A program made the translations under genes and the position numbers. Below the pieces are notes generated by a model that had not been told where the DNA came from, made no database searches, and saw nothing but the letters and a program-made list of their open reading frames with translations. 49,935 bases of DNA from Clostridiaceae bacterium (GTDB lineage: Bacteria; Bacillota; Clostridia; Acetivibrionales; DTU013), in the NCBI GenBank assembly GCA_012519745.1, contig JAAYPO010000111.1, forward strand, positions 1 to 49,935. Direction: 5' to 3'. This document shows positions 1 to 8,267 of the stretch, piece by piece. How positions within the stretch are numbered: the first letter of the stretch is position 1; every line of letters begins with the position of its first letter.

Positions 1-619
1 CCTTCATGAGCTTCTCCAGACCGGTGCCCTTTATGACGAGTACAGGATATATCCTGACCAGCTCAGGTGATAATGAGATGACCTTTTTTGCTGTATCGAT
101 ACACCTTTCCCTTGTATCCCCGGGCAAACCGGTCATTGTCTGGATACCTAGCCTGAAGCCCATCTTCTTTATCAAATCACAGGACCTGTATACACAGCTT
201 GCATCATGTCCCCGACAGCTTGCCTTTAACACATCGTCATCAAGGCTCTGGACACCAAGCTCTATGGTCCTGACTCCGTACTGCCCCAGCATGCCGAGAA
301 TTTCCTCGTCGATAAAGTCAGGCCTGGTAGACAGCCTGATTTCCGAAACCCTGCCTGCTGTCACATACTTATAGGCTTCTTTCAGAAAGCCTTGCTGCAG
401 TCCTTTTTCTATAGCAGTAAAGCTGCCGCCATAGAATGCAATTTCTGCAAAGGCACCCTCATCGATGGTTTTCAGATGCTCCTCAATGATCTCATTGATC
501 CTATCGGTGGTCATATCAGATATCTGTCCGCTTATTTTCTTTTGATTACAGAATATGCAGTCGTTGGGACATCCCTTATGGGGAACGAAAACAGGTATTA
601 TCACATGCTTCATGCTCAT
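1..619 (-). CDS. Elp3/YhcC-like radical SAM protein, 3' end outside window
   Basis: Only the N-terminal ~206 residues are in the window; the C-terminus runs off the left edge. The start is the ATG at 619, which overlaps the rnc stop codon (ATGA arrangement) and has GGTG-type ribosome site just upstream, so it is probably translationally coupled to rnc. Residues 12-19 read CPNDCIFC, a CX3CX2C iron-sulfur motif. YGGSFTA, the EIRLSTRP stretch, LGVQSLDDDVL and GLPGDT follow, all typical of the Elp3-like/HemN-like radical SAM fold. Clostridial homologues downstream of rnc are usually annotated as elongator complex protein 3-like, without a proven substrate. The family call is solid; the function is open because the C-terminal part (acetyltransferase domain or not) cannot be seen. 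Confidence 0.85.
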   Translation of the reverse strand, partial: MSMKHVIIPVFVPHKGCPNDCIFCNQKKISGQISDMTTDRINEIIEEHLKTIDEGAFAEIAFYGGSFTAIEKGLQQGFLKEAYKYVTAGRVSEIRLSTRPDFIDEEILGMLGQYGVRTIELGVQSLDDDVLKASCRGHDASCVYRSCDLIKKMGFRLGIQTMTGLPGDTRERCIDTAKKVISLSPELVRIYPVLVIKGTGLEKLMK

Positions 620-1338
620 TTTTTCACCATGATTTTATCTATCGCAGCCTTGGCGGCATTTTGCTCAGCTTCCTTTTTTGTCCTTCCCTCACCTGTTCCA
701 TATGCCTTGCCCCCGACTGAAAGCTCGGTTATGAACACCTTGTCATGATCAGGGCCCTTTTCGTCGATTATCCTGTAGCTAATATGCTGCTCGCTATGCT
801 TTTGTACTATTTCCTGGAACCGGGTTTTATAATCCCTGAACACTTCCTTATTGTTTATGCTGTGGTGGATGTCCTTCATGGCTCCGAGAATGAATTCTCC
901 GGCTTTCATAATGCCGCCGTCAAGGTAAATGGCCCCTATCAGAGCTTCAAAGGCATCTGAAAGTATGGAGGTGCGTTTTCTGCCCCCTGTGTTTTCTTCC
1001 CCTTTACCAAGATATAAATATTTACCAAGGTTGATTTTTTGGGCACATTTAAACAATGAGAACTCACAGACGACAGCCGCCCTTGTTTTTGTCATTTCTC
1101 CCTCCGGCAGCTCAGGATGGTTGCGGTATATGTAATCACTGGTGATTATATTCAGTACTGAATCACCCAGAAACTCCAGTCTTTCGTTGCTGGTAAGGCC
1201 CTCGGCTCTTCTTTCATTGGCATAGGAGCTGTGCGTAAGAGCCAGCTGCAGCTTGCCTTTATCCCTGAACCGGTAGCCGATGGTATCCTCAAGCTCCCTC
1301 AGCCTGTTGAGTTCATCCGTATCCAATACTTTGCTCAT
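616..1338 (-). CDS. rnc: Ribonuclease III
   Basis: This is a 240-residue double-stranded-RNA endonuclease that processes rRNA precursors and structured mRNAs in the cytoplasm. The RNase III signature ERLEFLGDSVL is at residues 52-62. A second acidic active-site segment (SDAFEALIGAIYLD) is near 125-138. A double-stranded RNA-binding domain fills about 165-235, ending in TKKEAEQNAAKAA. The reading frame extends 16 codons further upstream, but the start at 1338 is chosen because GAGGAG lies seven bases before it and the protein then has the usual length. It follows fabF in the same direction, a common clostridial order, and its stop codon overlaps the start of the radical SAM gene. Confidence 0.97.
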   Translation of the reverse strand: MSKVLDTDELNRLRELEDTIGYRFRDKGKLQLALTHSSYANERRAEGLTSNERLEFLGDSVLNIITSDYIYRNHPELPEGEMTKTRAAVVCEFSLFKCAQKINLGKYLYLGKGEENTGGRKRTSILSDAFEALIGAIYLDGGIMKAGEFILGAMKDIHHSINNKEVFRDYKTRFQEIVQKHSEQHISYRIIDEKGPDHDKVFITELSVGGKAYGTGEGRTKKEAEQNAAKAAIDKIMVKK

Positions 1339-1455
1339 TGTTCGCTCCTCGTATATAACAAAAAACTTAAAGGCAAGGAATACCATCCCCGCCTTTAATA
1401 AATTTTACCTCATTTCTTTTTTTCATGCAAATATCAAATATCAAACCCGGCAGAT

Positions 1456-2694
1456 CTACTCACTGAATTTCTTCAGAACCAGCGCTGCGTTGTGGCCTCC
1501 AAAGCCCAGTGCATTTGACAACGCATACCTGATGTCAGCCTTTCTGCATTTGTTGGGCACGTAATCCAGATCACACTCAGGATCGGGGTTGATGTGATTG
1601 ATGGTAGGAGGCAGTATTCCATCCTTAAGAGCCATGGTCGTAATGACGGCTTCAATTGCTCCTGCAGCGCCCAGCAGGTGGCCGGTCATTGATTTTGTCG
1701 AGCTGACGGCCAGTTTGTATGCATGTTCACCGAAAACACTTTTTATCACTTTTGTCTCTCCCACATCGTTCAATGGGGTCGATGTTCCATGGGCATTTAT
1801 ATAGCCGATTTCTTCGGGCTTTATGCCTGCATCATCGATAGCGTTTTTCATGGATCTGGCTCCGCCTGTGCCGTCAGGTGAAGGAGCTGTGATGTGATAA
1901 GCATCGCATGTGCAGCCATAACCGGCTATTTCTCCCAGAATAACAGCTCCGCGCTTCCTGGCATGCTCGTATTCTTCCAGTACAAGAATCGCCGCACCTT
2001 CGCCCATTATAAAACCATCCCGGTCCTTGTCGAAAGGCCTGCAGGCAGTGGACGGATCAGGATTTGTGGAAAGGGCCTTATTTGAACAGAAGCCTGCGAA
2101 GGACAGAGGTGTGATAGCTGATTCCGCACCTCCGGTGACAATGATGTCGGCATCGCCTCGCTGTATCACCTTGAATGCATCACCTATTGCATTGTTGCCT
2201 GAGGCACATGCTGTCACTACGCATTCATTGAAGCCCTGAAGGTTGTACTCTATTGCTATCCTTCCTGCAGCCATGTTTGCGATCATTGATGTGATAAAAA
2301 AAGGACTGACCCTTCCCGGGCCCTTTGTTGCCAGGATCTGATGCTGATCCTCCAGTGTCTGGATCCCTCCAATACCTGATCCGACGACACAGCCTGCCCT
2401 GAAGCTGTCTTCCTTTTCCATGTCGAGACCTGACATCTCCATGGCCATTTTGGCAGCAGCCAGTGCGTACTGGGTGAAAACATCCATTCTTTTAACTTCT
2501 TTTTTTTCGATATAATCCGTCGGCGCAAAATTCTTGATCTCTGCCGCTACCTTTGCATCATAAGCTGATGTATCGAATTTGGTCACAAGGCTGATGCCGT
2601 TTCTTCCCTCACATATTGCGTTCCAGAAGGTATCAAGGCCCAGACCCAGGGAATGTATTACTCCCATACCGGTTATTACTACTCTCTTTTTCAT
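1456..2694 (-). CDS. fabF: 3-oxoacyl-ACP synthase II (FabF)
   Basis: This is the 412-residue condensing enzyme that elongates acyl-ACP with malonyl-ACP in type II fatty-acid synthesis. The catalytic triad is visible: Cys163 in VVTACASG, His302 in NAHGTST and His339 in [13 protein letters not shown], matching the E. coli FabF spacing. The start at 2694 has a TAGGAGG site; the frame is open ten codons further up without one. It is separated from acpP by 121 bases containing an intrinsic terminator (2788-2817), so fabF expression depends on read-through or on a local promoter I could not place confidently. rnc follows downstream. Confidence 0.97.
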   Translation of the reverse strand: MKKRVVITGMGVIHSLGLGLDTFWNAICEGRNGISLVTKFDTSAYDAKVAAEIKNFAPTDYIEKKEVKRMDVFTQYALAAAKMAMEMSGLDMEKEDSFRAGCVVGSGIGGIQTLEDQHQILATKGPGRVSPFFITSMIANMAAGRIAIEYNLQGFNECVVTACASGNNAIGDAFKVIQRGDADIIVTGGAESAITPLSFAGFCSNKALSTNPDPSTACRPFDKDRDGFIMGEGAAILVLEEYEHARKRGAVILGEIAGYGCTCDAYHITAPSPDGTGGARSMKNAIDDAGIKPEEIGYINAHGTSTPLNDVGETKVIKSVFGEHAYKLAVSSTKSMTGHLLGAAGAIEAVITTMALKDGILPPTINHINPDPECDLDYVPNKCRKADIRYALSNALGFGGHNAALVLKKFSE

Positions 2695-2787
2695 CAAAAA
2701 TCCTCCTAGCGGATAACATAACATATTGACCTATATGTGAAATGACGCCATAGTATAACTGACGTGGTTTAAAATACCTGCCGATAT

Positions 2788-2817
2788 AAAAAAAGTCCCT
2801 TTTAGGGGACTTTTTTT
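2788..2817 (-). terminator. Intrinsic terminator between acpP and fabF
   Basis: A symmetrical hairpin (AGTCCC / GGGACT with a 6-base loop) is flanked by seven A and seven T residues, so it can end transcription on either strand. It starts directly at the acpP stop codon. On the minus strand it closes the fapR-to-acpP part of the cluster and attenuates entry into fabF. Confidence 0.85.
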
Positions 2818-3043
2818 ATGTGTTATTTCTAATGTAGTCTACAGCATCTCCTACCGAAGCTATTTTTTCAGCTTCACTATCGGGAATCTCAATGTCAAAT
2901 TCCTCTTCGAGAGCCATGATCAATTCAACGATATCAAGTGAATCTGCACCTAAATCGTCTATGAAGGATGATTCCATAGTAACTTCATCTTCTTCAACAC
3001 CTAACTGCTCTACAATAATTTTTTTAACCTTATCGAAAACCAT
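2816..3043 (-). CDS. acpP: Acyl carrier protein
   Basis: A 75-residue acidic protein that carries acyl intermediates on a phosphopantetheine arm. The attachment site is Ser35 in the [11 protein letters not shown] motif. The start at 3043 follows GGAGGTG by the normal distance; the frame is open six codons further upstream, but that would bury the ribosome site in the gene. It is the last gene before the terminator at 2788-2817, and a hairpin without a T-tract (3093-3125) lies between it and fabG. Together these would let acpP mRNA accumulate separately, fitting the need for abundant carrier protein (inference). Confidence 0.97.
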   Translation of the reverse strand: MVFDKVKKIIVEQLGVEEDEVTMESSFIDDLGADSLDIVELIMALEEEFDIEIPDSEAEKIASVGDAVDYIRNNT

Positions 3044-3092
3044 ACGTTCACCTCCTCCCAAAGAGGGTAATAATGTATAATAATAATTCCCT

Positions 3093-3125
3093 GTAAAAGC
3101 TGCGCACTATGTACCTGGCTTTTAC
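3093..3125 (-). other. Intercistronic hairpin between fabG and acpP
   Basis: The arms GTAAAAGC (3093-3100) and GCTTTTAC (3118-3125) form an 8-bp stem around a 17-base loop. No T-tract follows, so it does not look like a terminator. It may protect or process the downstream acpP message; that role is inference. Confidence 0.5.
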
Positions 3126-3137
3126 ATAAAGATATTA

Positions 3138-3881
3138 TTACATAACCAGTCCGCCGTCAATATCTATTACCTGCCCTGTTACATATGCAGCATCATCGGA
3201 AGCGAGAAAGGCGACAACATTTGCCACATCTTCAGGTGTCCCGAACCTTCCGAGGGGTATGTTCTCAAGATACTTTTCCCTGACTTCCTCCGGTAATACA
3301 TCAGTCATTTTGCTTTTTATTATCCCAGGTGCCACAGCATTACAGGTAATTCCCCTTGATGCGAATTCCTTTGCGGTGGTCTTGGTCAATCCGATCAAAC
3401 CGGCTTTTGAAGCGGAATAATTGGCCTGACCCTGATTTCCGTATCTTCCGGCGACGGATGCCATGTTGACGATACGGCCATATCTTTGCCTCATCATTTG
3501 CTTTGCCGCAAATTTAGTGCATATGAATGCGCCTTTCAGATTGATGTCCAATACTGCATCCCAATCTTCTTCTGACATCAAAGCAAAGGGTTTGTCCTTT
3601 GTTATACCCGCGTTGTTGACAAGTATATCCAGACTGCCGAAGTTTTCGACTGCAGCCTTGACCATAGCCTTCACGTCGTCATGGTTTCGCACATCGCCTT
3701 TTGTAACAGCAACATTATATCCTGCTTTTTTGAACTCTTCTGCAGTTTCGTCAAGTGCTTCGGATCCGGGTATGTCATTTAGAACGATATTAGCACCCAT
3801 TGAAGCCAGCTTCACTGCTATCGCCTTTCCCAGTCCCCTTGCAGATCCTGTGATCACTGCAGTCTTCCCTTTAAAAAGCAT
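3138..3881 (-). CDS. fabG: 3-oxoacyl-ACP reductase (FabG)
   Basis: A 247-residue short-chain dehydrogenase that reduces 3-oxoacyl-ACP with NADPH. The cofactor-binding [10 protein letters not shown] motif is at residues 11-20 and NNAG at 89-92. The catalytic triad is Ser142, Tyr155 and Lys159 (YSASK). The start at 3881 has GGGAGGAT upstream. It lies 20 bases after fabD in the cluster fabH-fabD-fabG-acpP, which fixes its role as the fatty-acid reductase rather than another SDR. Confidence 0.97.
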   Translation of the reverse strand: MLFKGKTAVITGSARGLGKAIAVKLASMGANIVLNDIPGSEALDETAEEFKKAGYNVAVTKGDVRNHDDVKAMVKAAVENFGSLDILVNNAGITKDKPFALMSEEDWDAVLDINLKGAFICTKFAAKQMMRQRYGRIVNMASVAGRYGNQGQANYSASKAGLIGLTKTTAKEFASRGITCNAVAPGIIKSKMTDVLPEEVREKYLENIPLGRFGTPEDVANVVAFLASDDAAYVTGQVIDIDGGLVM

Positions 3882-3901
3882 TTTTTTGGTATCCTCCCAT
3901 C

Positions 3902-4837
3902 CTACACACCTATTTCCCGCAGAGTCTTTTCCAATGAATTCAAATCCTCTATGTTAAAGCTTCTGGCCTCTTTATTGATTTTCTTCATAAATCCGCTCAG
4001 AACCTTTCCCGGGCCTATCTCAATAAATGTATCTACTCCCTGCTCAAGCATCAGCCTGATGGAATCCTCCCACATAACAGGGCTGCTTACCTGTCTTGCC
4101 AGCAGTTCTCTGATATCGGAGGCGGCTCTTACAGTATCGCCTGTCACATTTGCCACCAGCGGTATATTCAGATCTGAAAAATCTGTTTTTTCCAATTCAG
4201 ACATCAGCTTGTCACCTGCCGGCTTTAACATGCTGCAATGGAACGGTGCGCTGACTGCAAGGGGTACAGCTCTTCTGGCGCCCTTGCCGATGCACAGCTC
4301 CATGGCCTTTTCCACTGCCTTTACTTCACCGGCGATAGATATCTGCCCAGGGCAGTTGAAGTTTGCAGGCTCCACTATGCCAACGACTGATGCCTCCCGG
4401 CAGCACGCCAATACATCCTCCCTTGTCAGGCCAAGTATTGCAGCCATTGTACCAACACCAACAGGTACTGCTTCCTGCATGTATCTGCCTCTCTTCCTGA
4501 CAAGCATCACAGCAGTTTTGAAATCAATGGATCCGGAGGCAACATGAGCAGAGTATTCGCCAAGGCTCAGGCCGGCGGTAAAGTCAGCTGTGATGCCCTT
4601 CTCGAGCAATGGCTGCAGACACGCCACACTAGCTGTTACTATGGCGGGCTGTGTATTTTCAGTTATTTTTAATGTTTCATCGTCACCGTCAAATACCATT
4701 TTCTTCATATCCAGGTCAAGGACTTCCGATGCCTGGTCAAATATATCGGAAGCTGATCTGTATTCAGCTGCGATTTCCTTTCCCATGCCGATATATTGTG
4801 CTCCCTGACCGGGAAATATAAATGCGGTCTTACCCAT
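3902..4837 (-). CDS. fabD: Malonyl-CoA:ACP transacylase (FabD)
   Basis: A 311-residue enzyme that loads malonate from CoA onto acyl carrier protein. FPGQGAQ is at residues 8-14. The nucleophile Ser91 sits in [10 protein letters not shown] and the catalytic His200 in SAPFHCSM, matching the spacing of E. coli FabD. The nucleophile elbow reads GLSLG rather than the GHSLG of the E. coli enzyme. It starts ten bases after the fabH stop and is read with fabG. Confidence 0.97.
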   Translation of the reverse strand: MGKTAFIFPGQGAQYIGMGKEIAAEYRSASDIFDQASEVLDLDMKKMVFDGDDETLKITENTQPAIVTASVACLQPLLEKGITADFTAGLSLGEYSAHVASGSIDFKTAVMLVRKRGRYMQEAVPVGVGTMAAILGLTREDVLACCREASVVGIVEPANFNCPGQISIAGEVKAVEKAMELCIGKGARRAVPLAVSAPFHCSMLKPAGDKLMSELEKTDFSDLNIPLVANVTGDTVRAASDIRELLARQVSSPVMWEDSIRLMLEQGVDTFIEIGPGKVLSGFMKKINKEARSFNIEDLNSLEKTLREIGV

Positions 4838-4846
4838 ATGTCCCTC

Positions 4847-5857
4847 CTATTTGCTCCATCTTAAAAGCGCAGAGCCCCAGGTGAGGCCGCCGCCGAAACC
4901 GACAAGTACAAGATTGTCACCTTTGTTCAGGTGTTTTTTCCTGTATGCGTCATCCATTGCCACAGGTATGGAAGCGGAAGAAATATTCCCGTATTTTTTT
5001 ATCGTGGTGTAGACCTTCTCAAGAGCAACGCCGAGCCTTTTTACAGCCCCCTCGATGATCCTGCAGTTCGCCTGGTGAGGTATTATGTATTTTACATCAT
5101 CAAGACTGACCTCGGTATTTTCTATGACCCTTTCAGTGGCATAGGGCATGATCTTTACCGCAAATTTGAATACCTCCTGGCCATCCTGCCATAGAGCCAG
5201 CTTGTTATCGTATTCTTCACGGGTTTGTTTGTCCTCCTCGGACATATACAGGCAGGGTATGGTTATATATTTGCCTACTGCACCATTGGCACCTATATGT
5301 GTATTCAGGATACCGTATCCGTCTTCGACTCTTCCGAGTACCACCGCACCGGCACCATCTCCGAAAAGGACACAGTTTTTTCTGTCGCTCCAGTCAAGGG
5401 CTTTGCTCATGCCTTCACAGCTGACAAGGAGAATATTCTTATAATAGCCTGTTTGTATGAACTGCTGTGCAACCGTCATCCCGTAAATAAAGCCGGAGCA
5501 AGCGGCAACAAGATCAAAGGCGGCGGCATTTACCGCCCCTGTTTCTTTTTGTATTATACAGGATGTTGACGGTGTCAGATAATCCGGAGTGGAAGTGGTA
5601 ACAAGTACCAGATCGATATTTTCAGGCTGAAGGCCCGAATCATTTATGGCATGTCTGGCTGCCTCTACAGCCAGTGTATAGACCGGTGTGTCTTGCGAAA
5701 GGATTCTTCTTTGTGATATACCTGTTCTCTTTAATATCCATTCATCTGATGTATCCACCATTTTCTCAAGGTCTGCATTAGTCAGGATCTTTTCTGGGAC
5801 GCAGCTTCCGATACCTAAAATGCCAACGCTTACGTTCCCTTCCTTTTTTCTCGCCAT
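4847..5857 (-). CDS. fabH: 3-oxoacyl-ACP synthase III (FabH)
   Basis: The initiating condensing enzyme, joining an acyl-CoA primer to malonyl-ACP. The triad is Cys120 (VAACSGF), His261 (IPHQAN) and Asn291 (YGNISSASIP), and the length of 336 residues is normal. The ATG at 5857 is chosen because GGAGGT lies nine bases upstream; an earlier in-frame start at 5881 lacks one. With this start the gene overlaps the 3' end of plsX by 80 bases in another frame, a long overlap for adjacent operon genes. Confidence 0.95.
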   Translation of the reverse strand: MARKKEGNVSVGILGIGSCVPEKILTNADLEKMVDTSDEWILKRTGISQRRILSQDTPVYTLAVEAARHAINDSGLQPENIDLVLVTTSTPDYLTPSTSCIIQKETGAVNAAAFDLVAACSGFIYGMTVAQQFIQTGYYKNILLVSCEGMSKALDWSDRKNCVLFGDGAGAVVLGRVEDGYGILNTHIGANGAVGKYITIPCLYMSEEDKQTREEYDNKLALWQDGQEVFKFAVKIMPYATERVIENTEVSLDDVKYIIPHQANCRIIEGAVKRLGVALEKVYTTIKKYGNISSASIPVAMDDAYRKKHLNKGDNLVLVGFGGGLTWGSALLRWSK

Positions 5858-6860
5858 CGATGTTAACCTCCATATTTTCAACGCTGTGCCTTATTTCATC
5901 GAATACTGAGCTTTTTGCTATATTGTATGCCTTCAGTATGACGTTCTTTATGGTTTTGTCATTTGAATTTCCATGGCTTTTTATCACTATGCCATTTACT
6001 CCAAGTATCGGAGCTCCCCCGTCTTCAGAGGGATCCATCATCTTTTTGAATGCTTTCATATCCTTCATTACAAAAAGAGTGGATATTTTTGAGAATATAT
6101 TGCGGGTGAACATGCCTTTGATCAAGCCGTTGAGGAACGATCCGGTCCCTTCCAGGAACTTGAGTACAACATTGCCTACATATCCGTCGCAAACGGCCAC
6201 ATCCACATTCCCCAAAGGGATATCCTTACCTTCGATATTACCCACAAAATTCAAATTGGTGGACTTGAGCAAGGTATATGCCTGCTTTAATATCTCCGTT
6301 CCCTTTTTTGCTTCGGTCCCCATGTTTACAAGACCTACCCGCGGATTCTCCTTGTTGAACAAACCTTTCATATATGCCGATCCAAATATCCCAAACTGTA
6401 TGTAATTGACAGGTTTACATGTCGTATTCAGTCCGGCATCTATCAGCAGGCACTTTCCGGCCTTAGTGGGTACTACAGCTCCCAGTGCAGGTCTGTCAAC
6501 ACCTTTCAGTCTTCCAAGGATGAAGAGTGCTCCGGTAAGAAGCGCTCCCGTACTGCCTGCGGATATGAACACATCACCCTTTTTTTCCTTCAGCATATTG
6601 AAGCCGACAACCATTGATGAATTCTTTTTGCTTTTTATCGCTCTTGTTGGTACATCATCGTTGGTTATAACTTCCTTTGCATGTATCACCTCAAGTCTCT
6701 GACTTTTAAAATTGCGAGACTCAAGTATACGTTCGATCTGGCCGCCATCACCGATCAGGGCTATATCAAATCCATCCTGGAGCTTTAATGCATCTATGCT
6801 GCCGTTTACTATAGCATCCGGTGCATAGTCACCACCCATGGCATCTATTAGTATTTTCAA
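5778..6860 (-). CDS. plsX: Phosphate acyltransferase PlsX
   Basis: Converts acyl-ACP to acyl-phosphate, the first step of phosphatidic acid synthesis with PlsY. The N-terminus DAMGGDYAPDAIVNG and the internal ISAGSTGALL and ALGAVVPT stretches are family hallmarks. I place the start at TTG 6860 (KILIDAMGGD follows) because GGGGTG lies six bases upstream; a GTG at 6869 is the alternative but overlaps that site. The C-terminus is about 30 residues longer than usual, basic (KKGRERKRWHFRYRKLRPRK), and lies inside the fabH reading frame. The gene follows fapR, the usual order in Firmicutes. Confidence 0.94.
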   Translation of the reverse strand: MKILIDAMGGDYAPDAIVNGSIDALKLQDGFDIALIGDGGQIERILESRNFKSQRLEVIHAKEVITNDDVPTRAIKSKKNSSMVVGFNMLKEKKGDVFISAGSTGALLTGALFILGRLKGVDRPALGAVVPTKAGKCLLIDAGLNTTCKPVNYIQFGIFGSAYMKGLFNKENPRVGLVNMGTEAKKGTEILKQAYTLLKSTNLNFVGNIEGKDIPLGNVDVAVCDGYVGNVVLKFLEGTGSFLNGLIKGMFTRNIFSKISTLFVMKDMKAFKKMMDPSEDGGAPILGVNGIVIKSHGNSNDKTIKNVILKAYNIAKSSVFDEIRHSVENMEVNIDGEKKGRERKRWHFRYRKLRPRKDPD

Positions 6861-6872
6861 AGTATTCACCCC

Positions 6873-6918
6873 GTATTTTACTGTTGTTAGTGAATTATCA
6901 CTACTACATATAAAATAC
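6873..6918 (-). other. Two-part hairpin between fapR and plsX
   Basis: The outer arms GTATTTTA and TAAAATAC (6873-6880 and 6911-6918) enclose a second inverted repeat, TAGTGA-ATTA-TCACTA (6888-6903). There is no T-tract. It lies between the fapR stop and the plsX ribosome site, so it could be an mRNA processing or translation-control element, or a protein-binding palindrome. The structure is seen directly; the role is unknown. Confidence 0.5.
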
Positions 6919-7493
6919 TATTTTCCCTGCTGTTTTTCAAGGGAAACAAGTATGAATTTGCCCCTGAACATTTCTGTCTGCTTTTCAAATATCCTGACCC
7001 AGACAATATATTTGCTGCCCCTTACTTGCTTTACTTCAGCTTTTGCTATCAGTTTACAGCCTGCATATGCAGGTATTTTATACTTGATGTTTGCTACGCC
7101 GACCAAGGCGACATGAGCGTCGATCACAGCTATGGCCAGAGATTCTGCCAGTGAGTATATGAAATGGCCTCTGATGATCTTTGTTTTTTCAAAAGCCATG
7201 GAGTCATCTGTTTCCAATATCGATACGCCATATTTGCCCAGGGTGATATCGATCAATTCGCCTACGATCTCTCCGCCCTGCAATGACTTTACCTTGCTGT
7301 AATTGTTCTCCGCCACATTCTTTATTCTTTCTCTGAGTTCAGGTATACCCATTTCAAGTCTGTCAAGCCTTATAGTCGGTACACTGACATTAAACAGCTC
7401 TGACAATTCCTCATCAGTGAGGAATGGATCGCTTTTTATCCTATCTGATAATATCTGCTGCCTTTCTTTTTTTTGCAGTGATGAGCGGCTCAT
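6918..7493 (-). CDS. fapR: Fatty-acid/phospholipid transcription repressor FapR
   Basis: A 191-residue regulator with an N-terminal helix-turn-helix (about residues 10-50, [20 protein letters not shown]). A hot-dog thioesterase-like ligand domain follows (about 70-185, with [19 protein letters not shown] and [19 protein letters not shown]). In the Bacillus family it represses fatty-acid genes and is released by malonyl-CoA. It is first in the operon fapR-plsX-fabH-fabD-fabG-acpP. A good promoter (7555-7583) and an imperfect palindrome resembling a FapR box (7525-7539) lie upstream, suggesting autoregulation. Confidence 0.93.
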   Translation of the reverse strand: MSRSSLQKKERQQILSDRIKSDPFLTDEELSELFNVSVPTIRLDRLEMGIPELRERIKNVAENNYSKVKSLQGGEIVGELIDITLGKYGVSILETDDSMAFEKTKIIRGHFIYSLAESLAIAVIDAHVALVGVANIKYKIPAYAGCKLIAKAEVKQVRGSKYIVWVRIFEKQTEMFRGKFILVSLEKQQGK

Positions 7494-7524
7494 TAAAACA
7501 CTTCCTAAATTTATATTTATATTT

Positions 7525-7539
7525 TATTACCTGATACTA
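7525..7539 (-). promoter_or_regulatory. Candidate FapR operator
   Basis: Read on the plus strand, the 15 bases TATTACCTGATACTA share a TACCT core and about nine of fourteen positions with the remembered Bacillus FapR box. They form an imperfect palindrome. The site lies just downstream of the predicted fapR transcription start, where a repressor would block elongation. The match is weak. Confidence 0.35.
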
Positions 7540-7554
7540 TATCCTATTACTAGC

Positions 7555-7583
7555 AGTATATAATATTTTTATCAAGTATGCAA
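7555..7583 (-). promoter_or_regulatory. Sigma-A type promoter of the fapR-fab operon
   Basis: On the minus strand the -35 box TTGCAT (7578-7583) and the -10 box TATACT (7555-7560) are separated by exactly 17 bases. It lies 62 bases before the fapR start, just after the pgsA terminator on the same strand. Confidence 0.7.
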
Positions 7584-7597
7584 CATTTTCTTTAAAG

Positions 7598-7631
7598 AAA
7601 AAAAAGCATGTGCCTGATTTTCGGCACATGC
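7598..7631 (-). terminator. Intrinsic terminator after pgsA
   Basis: A 9-bp stem (GCATGTGCC with GGCACATGC) is followed on the minus strand by eight T residues. It closes the rimO-pgsA unit, whose last stop codon is 19 bases upstream. Confidence 0.9.
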
Positions 7632-7649
7632 TCCCTGTTATTGTTTATT

Positions 7650-8267
7650 TCACACGTTGGTATTTATGACATTGAGATTCTTTTTGATATAGTCATACAA
7701 TGAATAGATCGTTACGATAACAGCCAACAGCATGGCATAATCGTCGAATTGAAAATCGGTGATCAAACTGATCGGGAAATTGTTCAACAGCGCAGCTATG
7801 ATGGCAACATCCTGAAGTACTGTCTTCAGCTTGCCCAGTTTGCTTGCCGCTATCACGATGCCCTCACCTGCTGCAACCAGTCTTAGTCCTGTTACGATGA
7901 ACTCCCGTGAAATAATCAGCATTGCTGCCCAGCCGTTTATATCACCACTCTGAACAAGAGCAAGCAACGCAGCTGTTACAAGAAGCTTGTCAGCAATAGG
8001 GTCAAGGAATTTGCCAAATCTGGTCACAAGCTTTCTCTTTCTGGCAATATAGCCGTCTACAGCGTCGGTACTTGAAGCAATGATAAAAATACCGGCAGCT
8101 ATATATCCGCCGAAGGCTCTGATGAATTCATTGAAAACTGTAAGCTGCGGTCTTATGAATCCCAGTATCTCCGCATCAACGATGGCCTGCGGTATTGGGA
8201 TAATAAAGATCATCAGCAGCGGTATCAAAAAGATCCTGGAAAGTGTGATTTTATTTGGAAGGTTCAT
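7650..8267 (-). CDS. pgsA: CDP-diacylglycerol-glycerol-3-phosphate phosphatidyltransferase
   Basis: A 205-residue integral membrane enzyme that makes phosphatidylglycerol phosphate from CDP-diacylglycerol and glycerol 3-phosphate. The CDP-alcohol phosphotransferase motif D-G-x2-A-R-x8-G-x3-D-x3-D is at roughly residues 71-93 (DGYIARKRK...FGKFLDPIADK). Several hydrophobic helices follow. The start at 8267 has GGAGAGGT upstream and overlaps the end of rimO by 17 bases, a pairing common in Firmicutes. Confidence 0.93.
   Translation of the reverse strand: MNLPNKITLSRIFLIPLLMIFIIPIPQAIVDAEILGFIRPQLTVFNEFIRAFGGYIAAGIFIIASSTDAVDGYIARKRKLVTRFGKFLDPIADKLLVTAALLALVQSGDINGWAAMLIISREFIVTGLRLVAAGEGIVIAASKLGKLKTVLQDVAIIAALLNNFPISLITDFQFDDYAMLLAVIVTIYSLYDYIKKNLNVINTNV

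Noticed and set aside
3951-4547. Plus-strand open frame of 198 codons opposite fabD
   Set aside because: Antisense to fabD, Ser/Thr/Pro-rich composition typical of shadow frames, no family resemblance.
5860-6405. Plus-strand open frame of 181 codons opposite plsX
   Set aside because: Antisense shadow without ribosome site or motif.
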